Shown: piece after piece, positions 1 through 7,721 of the stretch
Layout of the letters: the number at the start of each line of letters is the position of its first letter
Numbering within the stretch: the first letter of the stretch is position 1
DNA from: Tolypothrix sp. FACHB-123
GTDB taxonomy: Bacteria > Cyanobacteriota > Cyanobacteriia > Cyanobacteriales > Nostocaceae
Direction of reading: 5' to 3'
Assembly (NCBI RefSeq): GCF_014697075.1
Contig: NZ_JACJRE010000025.1
Span: forward strand, 1 to 64,000
DNA: 64,000 bases
Made by a program: the position numbers and the translations under genes
Notes under the pieces: generated by a model
Told to the model about the DNA's origin: nothing
What the model saw: only the letters and a program-made list of their open reading frames with translations
Database searches by the model: none

Positions 1-42
1 AAAGATATCCATTTTTATTCTATTTCTTAATCATTTTTATCT

Positions 43-645
43 TTGCGCTTTTCTCTTGCTTGTAATCTCCTTATACTTCAATTTGAAGTGCGGAGTTTGG
101 GATATAGTATTCAAAGTAAGAAAGTTATTATTAGTGATATTGAAGAAGTAATTAAGCTAAAAAATGGCGAAGCTAGCACTTTTGGAGATATTGACTGTAA
201 GATAGACCAAGATTTTTTTATAAATAACCGATTCCGTTTTGATAACGCTAATACTAAAACATTTATTTTAATCCTAGCTAATAATGATCCAAAATCTTTT
301 CTGTCAGGCGCATCTATTGACCTAGATAAAGTATTGCAAAAATATAACAGAACAGAGTTTCATCATATTTATCCAAAAGCATATTTAAAGGATTTACGGT
401 TTGAAGATAGTTATATTAACTGTTTAGCTAATTTTTGTTTTTTAAATAGTTCAGAAAACAAAAAAATATCAGCTAAGAAACCATCACAGTATATAACAAT
501 GATGCCAAAAGATAAAGAGGCATTAAAAGAGATTTTAGATCGTGCTTTATGCCCATACAATACCTTCCAAGATAATTTCAAAGCTTTTATAGATAAAAGA
601 GTAGAATTACTTGTCACGTTTACAAAAAACTTAATTCAAATTTAA
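43..645 (+). CDS. HNH endonuclease fragment (DUF1524/GmrSD-like C-terminal part)
   Basis: The frame begins at a TTG and has no convincing start or ribosome binding site. A stop at 28-30 cuts it off from the window edge, so it is probably the 3' part of a longer, broken gene. The C-terminal half carries an HNH-type core: FHHIYPK near residue 107, then a conserved Asn/Leu-Ala-Asn segment (INCLANFCFL) and N-x-x-I-S-x-K-K-P-S-x-Y. This pattern is typical of the DUF1524 nuclease domain of DUF262/DUF1524 (GmrSD-like) restriction proteins. No DUF262 NTPase part is visible. It lies directly upstream of a group II intron 3' end. Sure about the HNH-like motif, unsure about family and integrity. Confidence 0.5.
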   Translation: MRFSLACNLLILQFEVRSLGYSIQSKKVIISDIEEVIKLKNGEASTFGDIDCKIDQDFFINNRFRFDNANTKTFILILANNDPKSFLSGASIDLDKVLQKYNRTEFHHIYPKAYLKDLRFEDSYINCLANFCFLNSSENKKISAKKPSQYITMMPKDKEALKEILDRALCPYNTFQDNFKAFIDKRVELLVTFTKNLIQI

Positions 646-745
646 TATAGTTAACAAATTTAGTTTAGGCGATAAAAAAACATAACACACCTCATTTATT
701 GCTAAATTTTATCATCAATATCTATGCATGAGCATAACGAAGTTT

Positions 746-830
746 GCTGAGAACCGGATGCGCCAAAAGGCACATGTCCGGTTCTAAACAGCAGGGATGG
801 GAGATAATTTCCCCTCAACTTAACTAACTA
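746..830 (+). mobile_element. Group II intron 3' remnant (domains V and VI)
   Basis: Positions 751-784 fold as a group II intron domain V: a GAACCGG/CCGGTTC basal helix, an internal bulge and a short upper stem capped by an AAAA-type loop. A second short hairpin follows at about 793-816 (GGGA paired with TCCC), where domain VI belongs. No reverse transcriptase or intron-encoded maturase is present upstream, so only the 3' end is recognisable. It ends about 10 bases from the stop codon of the convergent oxidase subunit III gene. Confidence 0.6.
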
Positions 831-839
831 AAACGTGGT

Positions 840-1451
840 CTAAAATAGGCTCAATATGTACAGCAGCGAAAATAGAATAATCCAGATAATATCTACAAAA
901 TGCCAGTAGATTTCCGCCATTTCAATGCCAGTGTGTTTAGTTGCAGAATAATGACCGATACAGCGCGATCGCCACAGAACACCAAGTATTAACAATAACC
1001 CAATAAATACGTGTAAACCATGAAATCCAGTCATCAAGTAAAAGCAGTTGGCAAACACGTTGGTAGTTAAGCCATATCCCAGTGTCAAATACTCATATAC
1101 TTGACCGCCTAAGAAAATGGCTCCCATTAGCGCCGTAATTCCATACCACAAGCGCATTCCGGCGACATTGTTCTTTTTAATCGCTGTATCGCCCAAATGA
1201 ATGACAAAGCTGCTAGAAACCAAGATGACTGTGTTAATTGTAGGTACGAGTAATTCTACTTCTGTACCTTCTGGCGGCCAGACTTCTGCGCCACCACGCA
1301 AAATCAGGTAAGTGGCGAAAAAACCAGCAAACATTAAAGATTCGGAAACCAGAAACGTCAGCAGCCCAAACACTCGCAAGTCTGGGTGGTGTTCGTGAGA
1401 AGCGGCTGAAGCTAAGGCTATTTCTGGGGCGTTCAAAGTTGAATCCTGCAT
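840..1451 (-). CDS. ctaE: Cytochrome c oxidase subunit III (cox2-type operon)
   Basis: Heme-copper oxidase subunit III, 203 aa, with about five hydrophobic segments as in short bacterial subunit III proteins. Family signatures include FGLLTFLVSESLMFAGFF near the N-terminus and FHGLHVFIGLLL plus YWHFVDIIWIILF near the C-terminus. The frame opens at TTG 1460, but ATG 1451 is the better start. It is the last gene of the operon coxB-coxA-coxC and is separated from ctaD by 236 bases filled with dispersed repeats, so its co-transcription may be weaker than that of the first genes. It acts in the membrane as part of a terminal oxidase. Identification is firm. Confidence 0.93.
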   Translation of the reverse strand: MQDSTLNAPEIALASAASHEHHPDLRVFGLLTFLVSESLMFAGFFATYLILRGGAEVWPPEGTEVELLVPTINTVILVSSSFVIHLGDTAIKKNNVAGMRLWYGITALMGAIFLGGQVYEYLTLGYGLTTNVFANCFYLMTGFHGLHVFIGLLLILGVLWRSRCIGHYSATKHTGIEMAEIYWHFVDIIWIILFSLLYILSLF

Positions 1452-1504
1452 AAATTCCAATTTCTAGATAAATAATTGGACGGTGTAGTCTCAAGGCTTT
1501 CTTT

Positions 1505-1578
1505 TCTCTCTGTGTCCTCTGCGTCCTCTGCGATTAAATCATAAAACCACAGAGACACAGAGAACGCAGAGTTAAGAG
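1505..1578. repeat. Palindromic CTCTGCG/CGCAGAG repeat
   Basis: Reads CTCTGTGTCCTCTGCGTCCT on the left, and the inverted equivalent (CACAGAGACACAGAGAACGC) after a short AT-rich centre. Related single copies occur at about 52455-52481, 55480-55512 and 63184-63216. It lies inside the operon between ctaD and ctaE. Confidence 0.6.
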
Positions 1579-1593
1579 GTTAGATAGTTTCTA

Positions 1594-1687
1594 ATATCAA
1601 TTTGAAAAAAGAATGGGACAGATGGTAGGGGCATGGCAATGCTATGCCCTCTAGAATATATTGATGTACCGCAAAAACTGTTTAAAT
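1594..1687. repeat. Dispersed ~90-bp repeat, copy 1
   Basis: Shares the order TTTGAAAAAAGAAT, GACAGATGGTAGGGGCA, TGCCCTCTAGAATAT, TTGATGT, CCGCAAA, TTTAAATTT with 23734-23822; a partial inverted copy lies at about 50402-50442. Its right end touches the ctaD stop codon. Confidence 0.75.
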
Positions 1688-3340
1688 TTAGGCTGCGGTT
1701 TGGGCTGTTTCGGTAACTTCTAAATTGCGCCCGTAATCATAGGGGCCGTGAGTGACTACAGGTAATACTTCCCAATTTTCAATCGCTGGTGGGGAAGCGG
1801 TTGTCCATTCTAAAGTTAGTGCATCCCAAGGGTTATTTGTGGCTTTGGTACCATACATCCAACTCCAAATGGCGTTGAAGAAGAAGGGTAATACAGATAT
1901 GCCAAGAATCATTGCGCCAATGGTACAAATATGATTGATTCCGGCAAATTGCGGGTCATACATGGCGACTCGGCGCGGCATTCCCTGTAATCCCAACTGG
2001 TGCATGGGTAGGAAGGTGAGGTGAGTACCCACAAAAGTGAGGGCGAAATGAACTCTTCCCCAAGTTTCATTCATCATCCTGCCGGTAATTTTGGGAAACC
2101 AATGATAAATTCCGGCATAGATACCAAAGACAGAACCGCCAAATAAGACGTAATGAAAGTGACCGACGACATAATAAGTATCGTGAACGTGGATATCAAA
2201 GGGTGCTGTGCCTAAAGTTACACCGCCCAATCCACCAACAACGAACATGGATAGCAAGCCAATGGCAAATAGCATGGCGCTGGTGAAGCGAATTTTACCA
2301 CCCCATAGAGTTGCTACCCAGCCAAAAATTTTCACGCCTGTGGGAACGGCGACAATTAGGGTAGAAATGGTAAAGAACATCCGCATCCAAGAGGGCGTAC
2401 CACTGGTAAACATGTGGTGTACCCAAACGAATAAACCGATAATACAAATTGCCAAACTAGAATATGCGATCGCTTTATAGCCAAATATCGGTTTACGGGC
2501 GTGAACGGGAATCACCTCGGACATGATGCCGAAGATGGGCAAAATCATTAAATATACGGCAGGATGGGAATAAAACCAGAATAAATGCTGATAAAGCACC
2601 ACGTTTCCGCCTGCATCTGGCTTAAAGAAAGAAGTGCCAAAGTTAATATCAAATAATAACAGCACTAATCCCGCCGCTAGCACTGGGGTAGACAGCAGGG
2701 CTAAAACTGAAGTTGCTAAAATTGCCCAGCAGAATAATGGCATTTGCATCCATTGCATACTGGGGACTTTCATTTTCAAGATGGTGACGACAAAGTTTAA
2801 CGCCCCCAAAATTGAGGAAGTTCCCACCAAAACGATCGCTAAAATCCACATTGTTTGGGCAGTATTAGCGGTAATTAAACTCAATGGTGGGTAAGCAGTC
2901 CAGCCGCTTTGGGAACCGCCAAAAAAGAAACTACCTAAAAGTAATGCGCCGGCTGGGGGATTCAACCAAAAAGCGATCGCATTTAATTTCGGAAACGCCA
3001 TATCCCGCGCCCCCACCATCAACGGAATCAGGAAGTTACCAAATCCACCAATGGCGGCTGGTACAATCCACATAAAAATCATCAATGTGCCGTGATTCGT
3101 CATGAAGGCGTTATACAGATTGGGGTCGAGAAAATCTGCATCTGGCGTATTTAATTCGATGCGAATAGCCATAGCCATCAATCCCCCAATCAGGTAAAAC
3201 ACAAAGGCTGTTACCAGATATTGAATGCCAATGACTTTGTGGTCAATATTAAACGTAAAGTAGTCGTACCATTTCCAACTATGGGGTATTTCGTGGGCGG
3301 TAACGACTGCTGTGGTTTGCGGATTTTGTAATTGTGTCAT
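1688..3340 (-). CDS. ctaD: Cytochrome c oxidase subunit I (cox2-type operon)
   Basis: Catalytic heme-copper subunit, 550 aa and about 12 membrane helices, the usual length. Diagnostic segments are visible: the heme a ligand in FMTNHGTLMIFMWIVP, the CuB His and Tyr in FWFYSHPAVYLMILP, the His pair in WVHHMFTSGTPSWMR, and the heme a/a3 His region HDTYYVVGHFHYVLFG. It reduces O2 to water using electrons from cytochrome c6 or plastocyanin. The gap to ctaC is only 7 bases, so the two are co-transcribed. The neighbouring patB/cnfR suggests this is the heterocyst (cox2) oxidase rather than the vegetative one. That assignment is contextual; the family call is certain. Confidence 0.96.
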   Translation of the reverse strand: MTQLQNPQTTAVVTAHEIPHSWKWYDYFTFNIDHKVIGIQYLVTAFVFYLIGGLMAMAIRIELNTPDADFLDPNLYNAFMTNHGTLMIFMWIVPAAIGGFGNFLIPLMVGARDMAFPKLNAIAFWLNPPAGALLLGSFFFGGSQSGWTAYPPLSLITANTAQTMWILAIVLVGTSSILGALNFVVTILKMKVPSMQWMQMPLFCWAILATSVLALLSTPVLAAGLVLLLFDINFGTSFFKPDAGGNVVLYQHLFWFYSHPAVYLMILPIFGIMSEVIPVHARKPIFGYKAIAYSSLAICIIGLFVWVHHMFTSGTPSWMRMFFTISTLIVAVPTGVKIFGWVATLWGGKIRFTSAMLFAIGLLSMFVVGGLGGVTLGTAPFDIHVHDTYYVVGHFHYVLFGGSVFGIYAGIYHWFPKITGRMMNETWGRVHFALTFVGTHLTFLPMHQLGLQGMPRRVAMYDPQFAGINHICTIGAMILGISVLPFFFNAIWSWMYGTKATNNPWDALTLEWTTASPPAIENWEVLPVVTHGPYDYGRNLEVTETAQTAA

Positions 3341-3347
3341 AGAAAAA

Positions 3348-4193
3348 CTAAGGATTTACGGCAACGGTTCCATCCATTTCTGGCTGCTGGGCTACTTGGT
3401 TTTCTGCTAACCAGCGATCGTATTCTTCGGGGGTGTGGACGACTACGGAAGTACGCATACTACCGTGATAGCCACCACAAAGTTCGGCACAAACTATGGG
3501 GTAGGTTCCGGTTTTGGTGGCGGTGAAGCGTAACTGTGTAGCTTGTCCGGGTATTGCATCTTGTTTCAAGCGAAACTGAGGTACCCAAAATGAGTGAATC
3601 ACATCATTTGCAGAGATGTTTAACAGTACATCTTGACCGATGGGAACGTGTAATTCGCCAGTATTGACGTTGTTATCGGGATAGTTGAACAGCCAAGCAT
3701 ATTGCATTCCCGTGACGTTGACTACCAAAGCTGGTGGCTTCCCTTCGTTGACAGGTGTGGAACCAATGCCAATGGGGTTAGATTTTGCTTCTGCTATCAT
3801 CGACTCGTGACTCATCCCGTGATGGGATATGGCATCCATCCCGCCCATTTCTGTGTAAACATCAACACTGTAAATTCCCAATCCAATGACGATGATTCCA
3901 GGGATGATAGTCCACAAAATCTCTAGGGAAAAACTACCTTCAATTGGTTCTCCATCGCTGTTATCTCCACGACGACGGCGAAATTTAATGACAGAAAATA
4001 AAATCGCACCTTGTACTACTAAAAATAAAGCAGTACCAATGCCTACCATGACGTTAAAGAAATTATCTACTAAAGGCGCTTGGGCAGAAGCTTGTTCTGG
4101 CAGCAAATGATTATTTTGTCCGACCCACAAGCTAATGAGAGTAATTAAGATCCCTGCTATTAAAGTGACGATCCCAAGGGGTATTTGTTTCAT
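3348..4193 (-). CDS. ctaC: Cytochrome c oxidase subunit II (cox2-type operon)
   Basis: 281 aa. An N-terminal membrane anchor (about residues 3-24) and a second helix (about 50-70) precede a periplasmic/lumenal cupredoxin domain. The binuclear CuA site is intact: VIHSFWVPQFRLKQD and CAELCGGYHGSM (C-x3-C-x3-H-x2-M). The frame is open to 4229, but ATG 4193 is chosen because it overlaps the stop of the upstream small gene as ATGA, a usual sign of translational coupling. The subunit receives electrons and passes them to subunit I. It is the first oxidase gene of the operon. Confidence 0.94.
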   Translation of the reverse strand: MKQIPLGIVTLIAGILITLISLWVGQNNHLLPEQASAQAPLVDNFFNVMVGIGTALFLVVQGAILFSVIKFRRRRGDNSDGEPIEGSFSLEILWTIIPGIIVIGLGIYSVDVYTEMGGMDAISHHGMSHESMIAEAKSNPIGIGSTPVNEGKPPALVVNVTGMQYAWLFNYPDNNVNTGELHVPIGQDVLLNISANDVIHSFWVPQFRLKQDAIPGQATQLRFTATKTGTYPIVCAELCGGYHGSMRTSVVVHTPEEYDRWLAENQVAQQPEMDGTVAVNP

Positions 4194-4543
4194 AAAATAA
4201 TTTCCTCTGGATAAGGCTGTTGCTGCCACATTCTTTGCAATATTTTGATTTTTCTTTGTCGCATCGCCGCCCGATAAGCAACATAGCTATTATGCAAATT
4301 CACTCCTAAACAAAGACCAATGGGAGCCAAAATTATCAACCATAATAATGCATAAATAGTTTGATTTTCTGGACGCTCAATTAATTGTTGACCATTTTTC
4401 ATGGCAGACAATAAATTTTGTGTTGCCATAAAATTTAGATGTTCTTGCCAAACTACGATTATTGCTACTAAAGCGGGAGAAAGCACTACTAAGGTTAATA
4501 AAATTACTGTGATAATTTTTAATGTTTTCGGTTGCATAAGCAT
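4190..4543 (-). CDS. Small two-helix membrane protein at the head of the cox2-type operon
   Basis: 117 aa, no recognised domain. One hydrophobic segment lies near the N-terminus (about 9-31) and another at about 64-84, followed by a basic, Gln-rich tail, so the ends probably face the cytoplasm. Its TGA stop overlaps the ctaC ATG by four bases, implying co-translation with the oxidase. A small gene occupies the same place before coxB2 in Anabaena. It may help assembly or be an accessory subunit; this is inferred from position only. The start could also be the GTG at 4546 or the ATG at 4537. Confidence 0.75.
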   Translation of the reverse strand: MLMQPKTLKIITVILLTLVVLSPALVAIIVVWQEHLNFMATQNLLSAMKNGQQLIERPENQTIYALLWLIILAPIGLCLGVNLHNSYVAYRAAMRQRKIKILQRMWQQQPYPEEIIL

Positions 4544-4546
4544 CAC

Positions 4547-6016
4547 TGCGAAACCGCATATCTTCAGAAATGCGGCGGTATAGGTACTGCATTTTCAATC
4601 CGGTTAATTACAGGGTTTAAATGTCAATAATCTTTACGAATCACAGATAACCTCTTGGATATATGAAGATATTCTTGATCTTGTCTTCTCAGCACTTTGG
4701 ATATGAAGACGAAAGTCGAGAGTCAGCTAATCGCGATACCATCTCACAACCAAGAAATGAAAATATTTCTTCCTTGGTTACTTATATTTTGTGATATATA
4801 TCACGAAAAAAGATTATGTGGGTAAAATCTCCGCAGCTTGAGTGATTTTTTTAGGTTTTCTTAATAGTTTAGAATTCCTTAATGCTTTAGATTTCCTTAA
4901 ATATTGATGCGGAAACTCTTCTCCTCCTTGTGCTTTTTATCTCTTTATCTGTTCATATATCAAAATAGAACTGCTAGGGAATATTGATGACACTTGTATC
5001 CGACCTGTATATCAGAAGTGTTATATCAGCTACCTGGTTTTCTCATAGCATGTAATTAAGCATGTACTCAACTGTCTAAACCCTTGCAGCATCAGAGTTT
5101 CAAAGTTTTCTTAAGTCGGGGTACTAGTATTTCTCTAAGGTTAAGAATATTTACTTATAGTCAGAAGTACTAGTGTTTTTGTCACCCATACCCAGCTCTA
5201 CTGAGGTAATAGAGGCAGCTATTTGTTAATGTATTCTTGGAAATCTGTCTCATTAATTCATCAGAAAAGCACAATTCACTTCACACACTTATGTGAATCA
5301 AGCTTCCAAATTAGTTGGGTATTAATCAATTTCAAAACAGTTGAGATATTTTGAATAAATTGCAGAAAATCAGAAAATTTTTCGTATTTTCACCGAATAT
5401 AAGCCTTGGCAGGGATTAATTATGAGTGAGAAGTTAGCTCGGAAAATTATTCAAGAAGTTGGCGAAATAAACGACTTGATTTTTCCCAGCTATGATGCAG
5501 ATTTATATCACGAAAATAATGTCAAGATTTGATGATTTTGCAAGCTATAAATCTTTGCCAGGCTGACATGTCGCTATTTTGCGCTAATTCTTAAAAAACT
5601 CATGTTTTTATAGCAATTAATTACCTTTTATGCTTTTCTTCAAATCCCCTAACCATTAGGGATAATTTTGTTACGCTCATGTTAGAATTAGTAACTAAAT
5701 TTTAGAGTCAACTACTCTGGTTAATAATTTTTTGGTAAATATGAAGATTCATATAATGGTTCAAAACGAACAAAATTCTCATAATTTTTTGGTTAAAAAA
5801 GTTACTAATGTAAAGATAGAAGAATGAGGATATTACAACAATTATTCAGTGGTGTGCAATCAGTTTTAAGTAATAGAAAGTTTTTGGCGATCGCCTATTA
5901 GTAAAATCCAGTAAATTCGGCATATTTGCCACCGAGAGGAATCAACAGAAGCTGTAATTCACAGATATTTACGGCTTTATTTAGCATTTCAACCTGAAAA
6001 TAACACTTATAAAACC
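4547..6016. promoter_or_regulatory. Divergent intergenic region between cox2-type operon and patB/cnfR
   Basis: About 1.4 kb holding the promoters of both divergent transcription units. No perfect NtcA palindrome (GTA-N8-TAC) was found by eye. Two copies of the palindrome GTACTAGT lie 46 bases apart at 5121-5128 and 5167-5174, each followed by T-rich sequence. Two short open frames lie nearer to patB (5422-5532 and 5824-5901). The length is large for a bacterial intergenic region and fits complex developmental regulation. Confidence 0.5.
5422..5532 (+). CDS. Possible 36-residue small ORF upstream of patB
   Basis: ATG preceded by AGGGATTAAT, a passable ribosome binding site. It encodes MSEKLARKIIQEVGEINDLI and a further 16 residues, with an amphipathic helical look. 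No family is recognised. It may be a real small protein, a decayed gene end, or chance. Confidence 0.3.
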   Translation: MSEKLARKIIQEVGEINDLIFPSYDADLYHENNVKI

Positions 6017-7636
6017 ATGTCCTACGCCATTACTAAGCGCTGTATTCAGTGTGATAATTGCCTTCCTCAGTGTCCTCAAGGTGCTATCCAAGTGATAGAT
6101 GGTGAGTACTGGATCGATCCTAGTTTGTGTGATAACTGTGAAGGTTATCTGACACCACAGTGTGTGCTTTCCTGTCCAGTGAATTCACCAGTACCTTATC
6201 AGGCGAAAAAGGGCAGATGCAAGGTTGACGCCAAAACTGTTGTCAGTGCGAAGCTGTTTACTAACGGAAATAGTCATCCTTTTGCTTCCGCGATTGTGAT
6301 TTGGGAATTGTGCAACGTTTTAGCGCAACGCCAATCTCTAGTCTGGGATATGGATGCAGAGGGAGAGTTATATTATCAACGACAAATTAATGGTGGTAAA
6401 GGTGCGATCGCTTTTCGGGTGACAGATAGTGTTGATTCCACCCCAGCAGTCGCCCTCAAAGGTGCAAAAGCTGTCTCTGCAATTGAGAAATTTGATCTGA
6501 GATCTGCTTGTTTGCATTTAATCTATGCTGCTTATGCAACTAATTTAGAGCAGCCTTGGGCAGAAGAATTTATTATTAATGACAAACAAATTGAAGATTA
6601 TTTAGGACTGGATAAGCGCAAAGATTTAAATAAATCTACCAAACTAGCTTTAATTAAAGACCTAGTACAGCAACCTTGTAAACTGGTAGCTTCGATTAAT
6701 TTACCTGGAAAAGGTAAGATTCAGGGTGTGAGTTTAGAAAACAGTCGGTTGTGGCATTTATTAGAAATTCAGCACCACTTTCAAGAAGATGATTTAGGCT
6801 GTAAACATCTTGTAGGATTAACTTTTAAACTTAAAGCTGGAGAGTGGGCACAGTATTTTTTAAATCGCCAAGCTTGCAAAGAACGGACTGCTTTCTATCA
6901 ATATGGTACTTTACCTAAAGCTTTACTAAATACTGTCATGAGTATTTGGCAACAGCATGAAGGTGCAGCGCGGATGATGCTGTGGTTATTATTTAAAACC
7001 AAAATGGGTAAAGAACAGCGCGTAACTATCCCCACTTTGATGAGGGTAGCTTATGGCGAGGGAAAATTAAGCCAAGTAGCTTTGCAAGCAGAACATCGCC
7101 AACGCCTTTTAAGAATATTTGAAAGCGATTTAGAAGTACTCAATCATTATGGACTTAAACCGATATTCGATCCCGTTACCTATCCTGTAGAAATTCAACC
7201 CTTATGGGCAAAATTAGTTGATATTCCAGAGGATGCAGAAGCAGCATTAGAATTCTGGATTGATGATGGTAGTAATAGTACGCGATTAACAGATGCGGCT
7301 CCTCGTGGTAAGTGGAATCGATTAATGAATGCCCGCATCCTATACTTTGAAATGCCACCAGAATGGAGAAAACAACTGAGCAAGTCAAAGAAAAAAAGCC
7401 AGCGAACTAATAAGAGTAAAACCAAGTTAAAACAACAGATAGTCCTTTCTACCGAGTATATTCTTGAGGCGAGAAAAAGACTAGGTTTGAGTCAAAGAGA
7501 TTTGGCACAGCTAACAGGTAAAAGTCAAAGTTGGATTCGGGATATTGAAAATGGGCGATTTCAAGCTAAGTTAGAAGACCAGATATTATTAAGAAAAGCA
7601 TTAGGGATCAATTCCAATTCTGTAGGTGGAAGTTAG
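6017..7636 (+). CDS. patB: PatB/CnfR, ferredoxin-HTH transcription activator of heterocyst genes
   Basis: 539 aa, close to the Anabaena PatB/CnfR length. The N-terminus is a 2[4Fe-4S] ferredoxin-like domain: CIQCDNCLPQCPQGAI at about 9-24, then CDNC and CVLSCP. The middle resembles no other family known to me. A basic linker (about 455-475) leads to a C-terminal Cro/C1-type helix-turn-helix (LGLSQRDLAQLTGKSQSWI, about 487-505). In Anabaena this protein activates nif genes and the cox2 operon under micro-oxic conditions and is needed for functional heterocysts. It is divergent from the oxidase operon, the same arrangement as in Anabaena. An open frame extends upstream to 5915 without a standard start codon. 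Confidence 0.9.
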   Translation: MSYAITKRCIQCDNCLPQCPQGAIQVIDGEYWIDPSLCDNCEGYLTPQCVLSCPVNSPVPYQAKKGRCKVDAKTVVSAKLFTNGNSHPFASAIVIWELCNVLAQRQSLVWDMDAEGELYYQRQINGGKGAIAFRVTDSVDSTPAVALKGAKAVSAIEKFDLRSACLHLIYAAYATNLEQPWAEEFIINDKQIEDYLGLDKRKDLNKSTKLALIKDLVQQPCKLVASINLPGKGKIQGVSLENSRLWHLLEIQHHFQEDDLGCKHLVGLTFKLKAGEWAQYFLNRQACKERTAFYQYGTLPKALLNTVMSIWQQHEGAARMMLWLLFKTKMGKEQRVTIPTLMRVAYGEGKLSQVALQAEHRQRLLRIFESDLEVLNHYGLKPIFDPVTYPVEIQPLWAKLVDIPEDAEAALEFWIDDGSNSTRLTDAAPRGKWNRLMNARILYFEMPPEWRKQLSKSKKKSQRTNKSKTKLKQQIVLSTEYILEARKRLGLSQRDLAQLTGKSQSWIRDIENGRFQAKLEDQILLRKALGINSNSVGGS

Positions 7637-7667
7637 TCATTAGTCTCTCTTCCCTTATCTTTCATTC

Positions 7668-7692
7668 ATGGCGATGAAAATTTTTTCGTCAA
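7668..7692. terminator. Possible bidirectional terminator between patB and the hybrid kinase
   Basis: The short inverted repeat GATGAAAATTTTTTCGTC sits between the two convergent genes. The stem is weak and AT-rich, so this is tentative. Confidence 0.3.
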
Positions 7693-7721
7693 TACTCCCC
7701 TCTGCCTTCTGCGTTCTTTTT

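Noticed and set aside
4547-6016. NtcA binding site
   Set aside because: No exact GTA-N8-TAC with correct spacing was seen; nearest matches are off in spacing or half-site.
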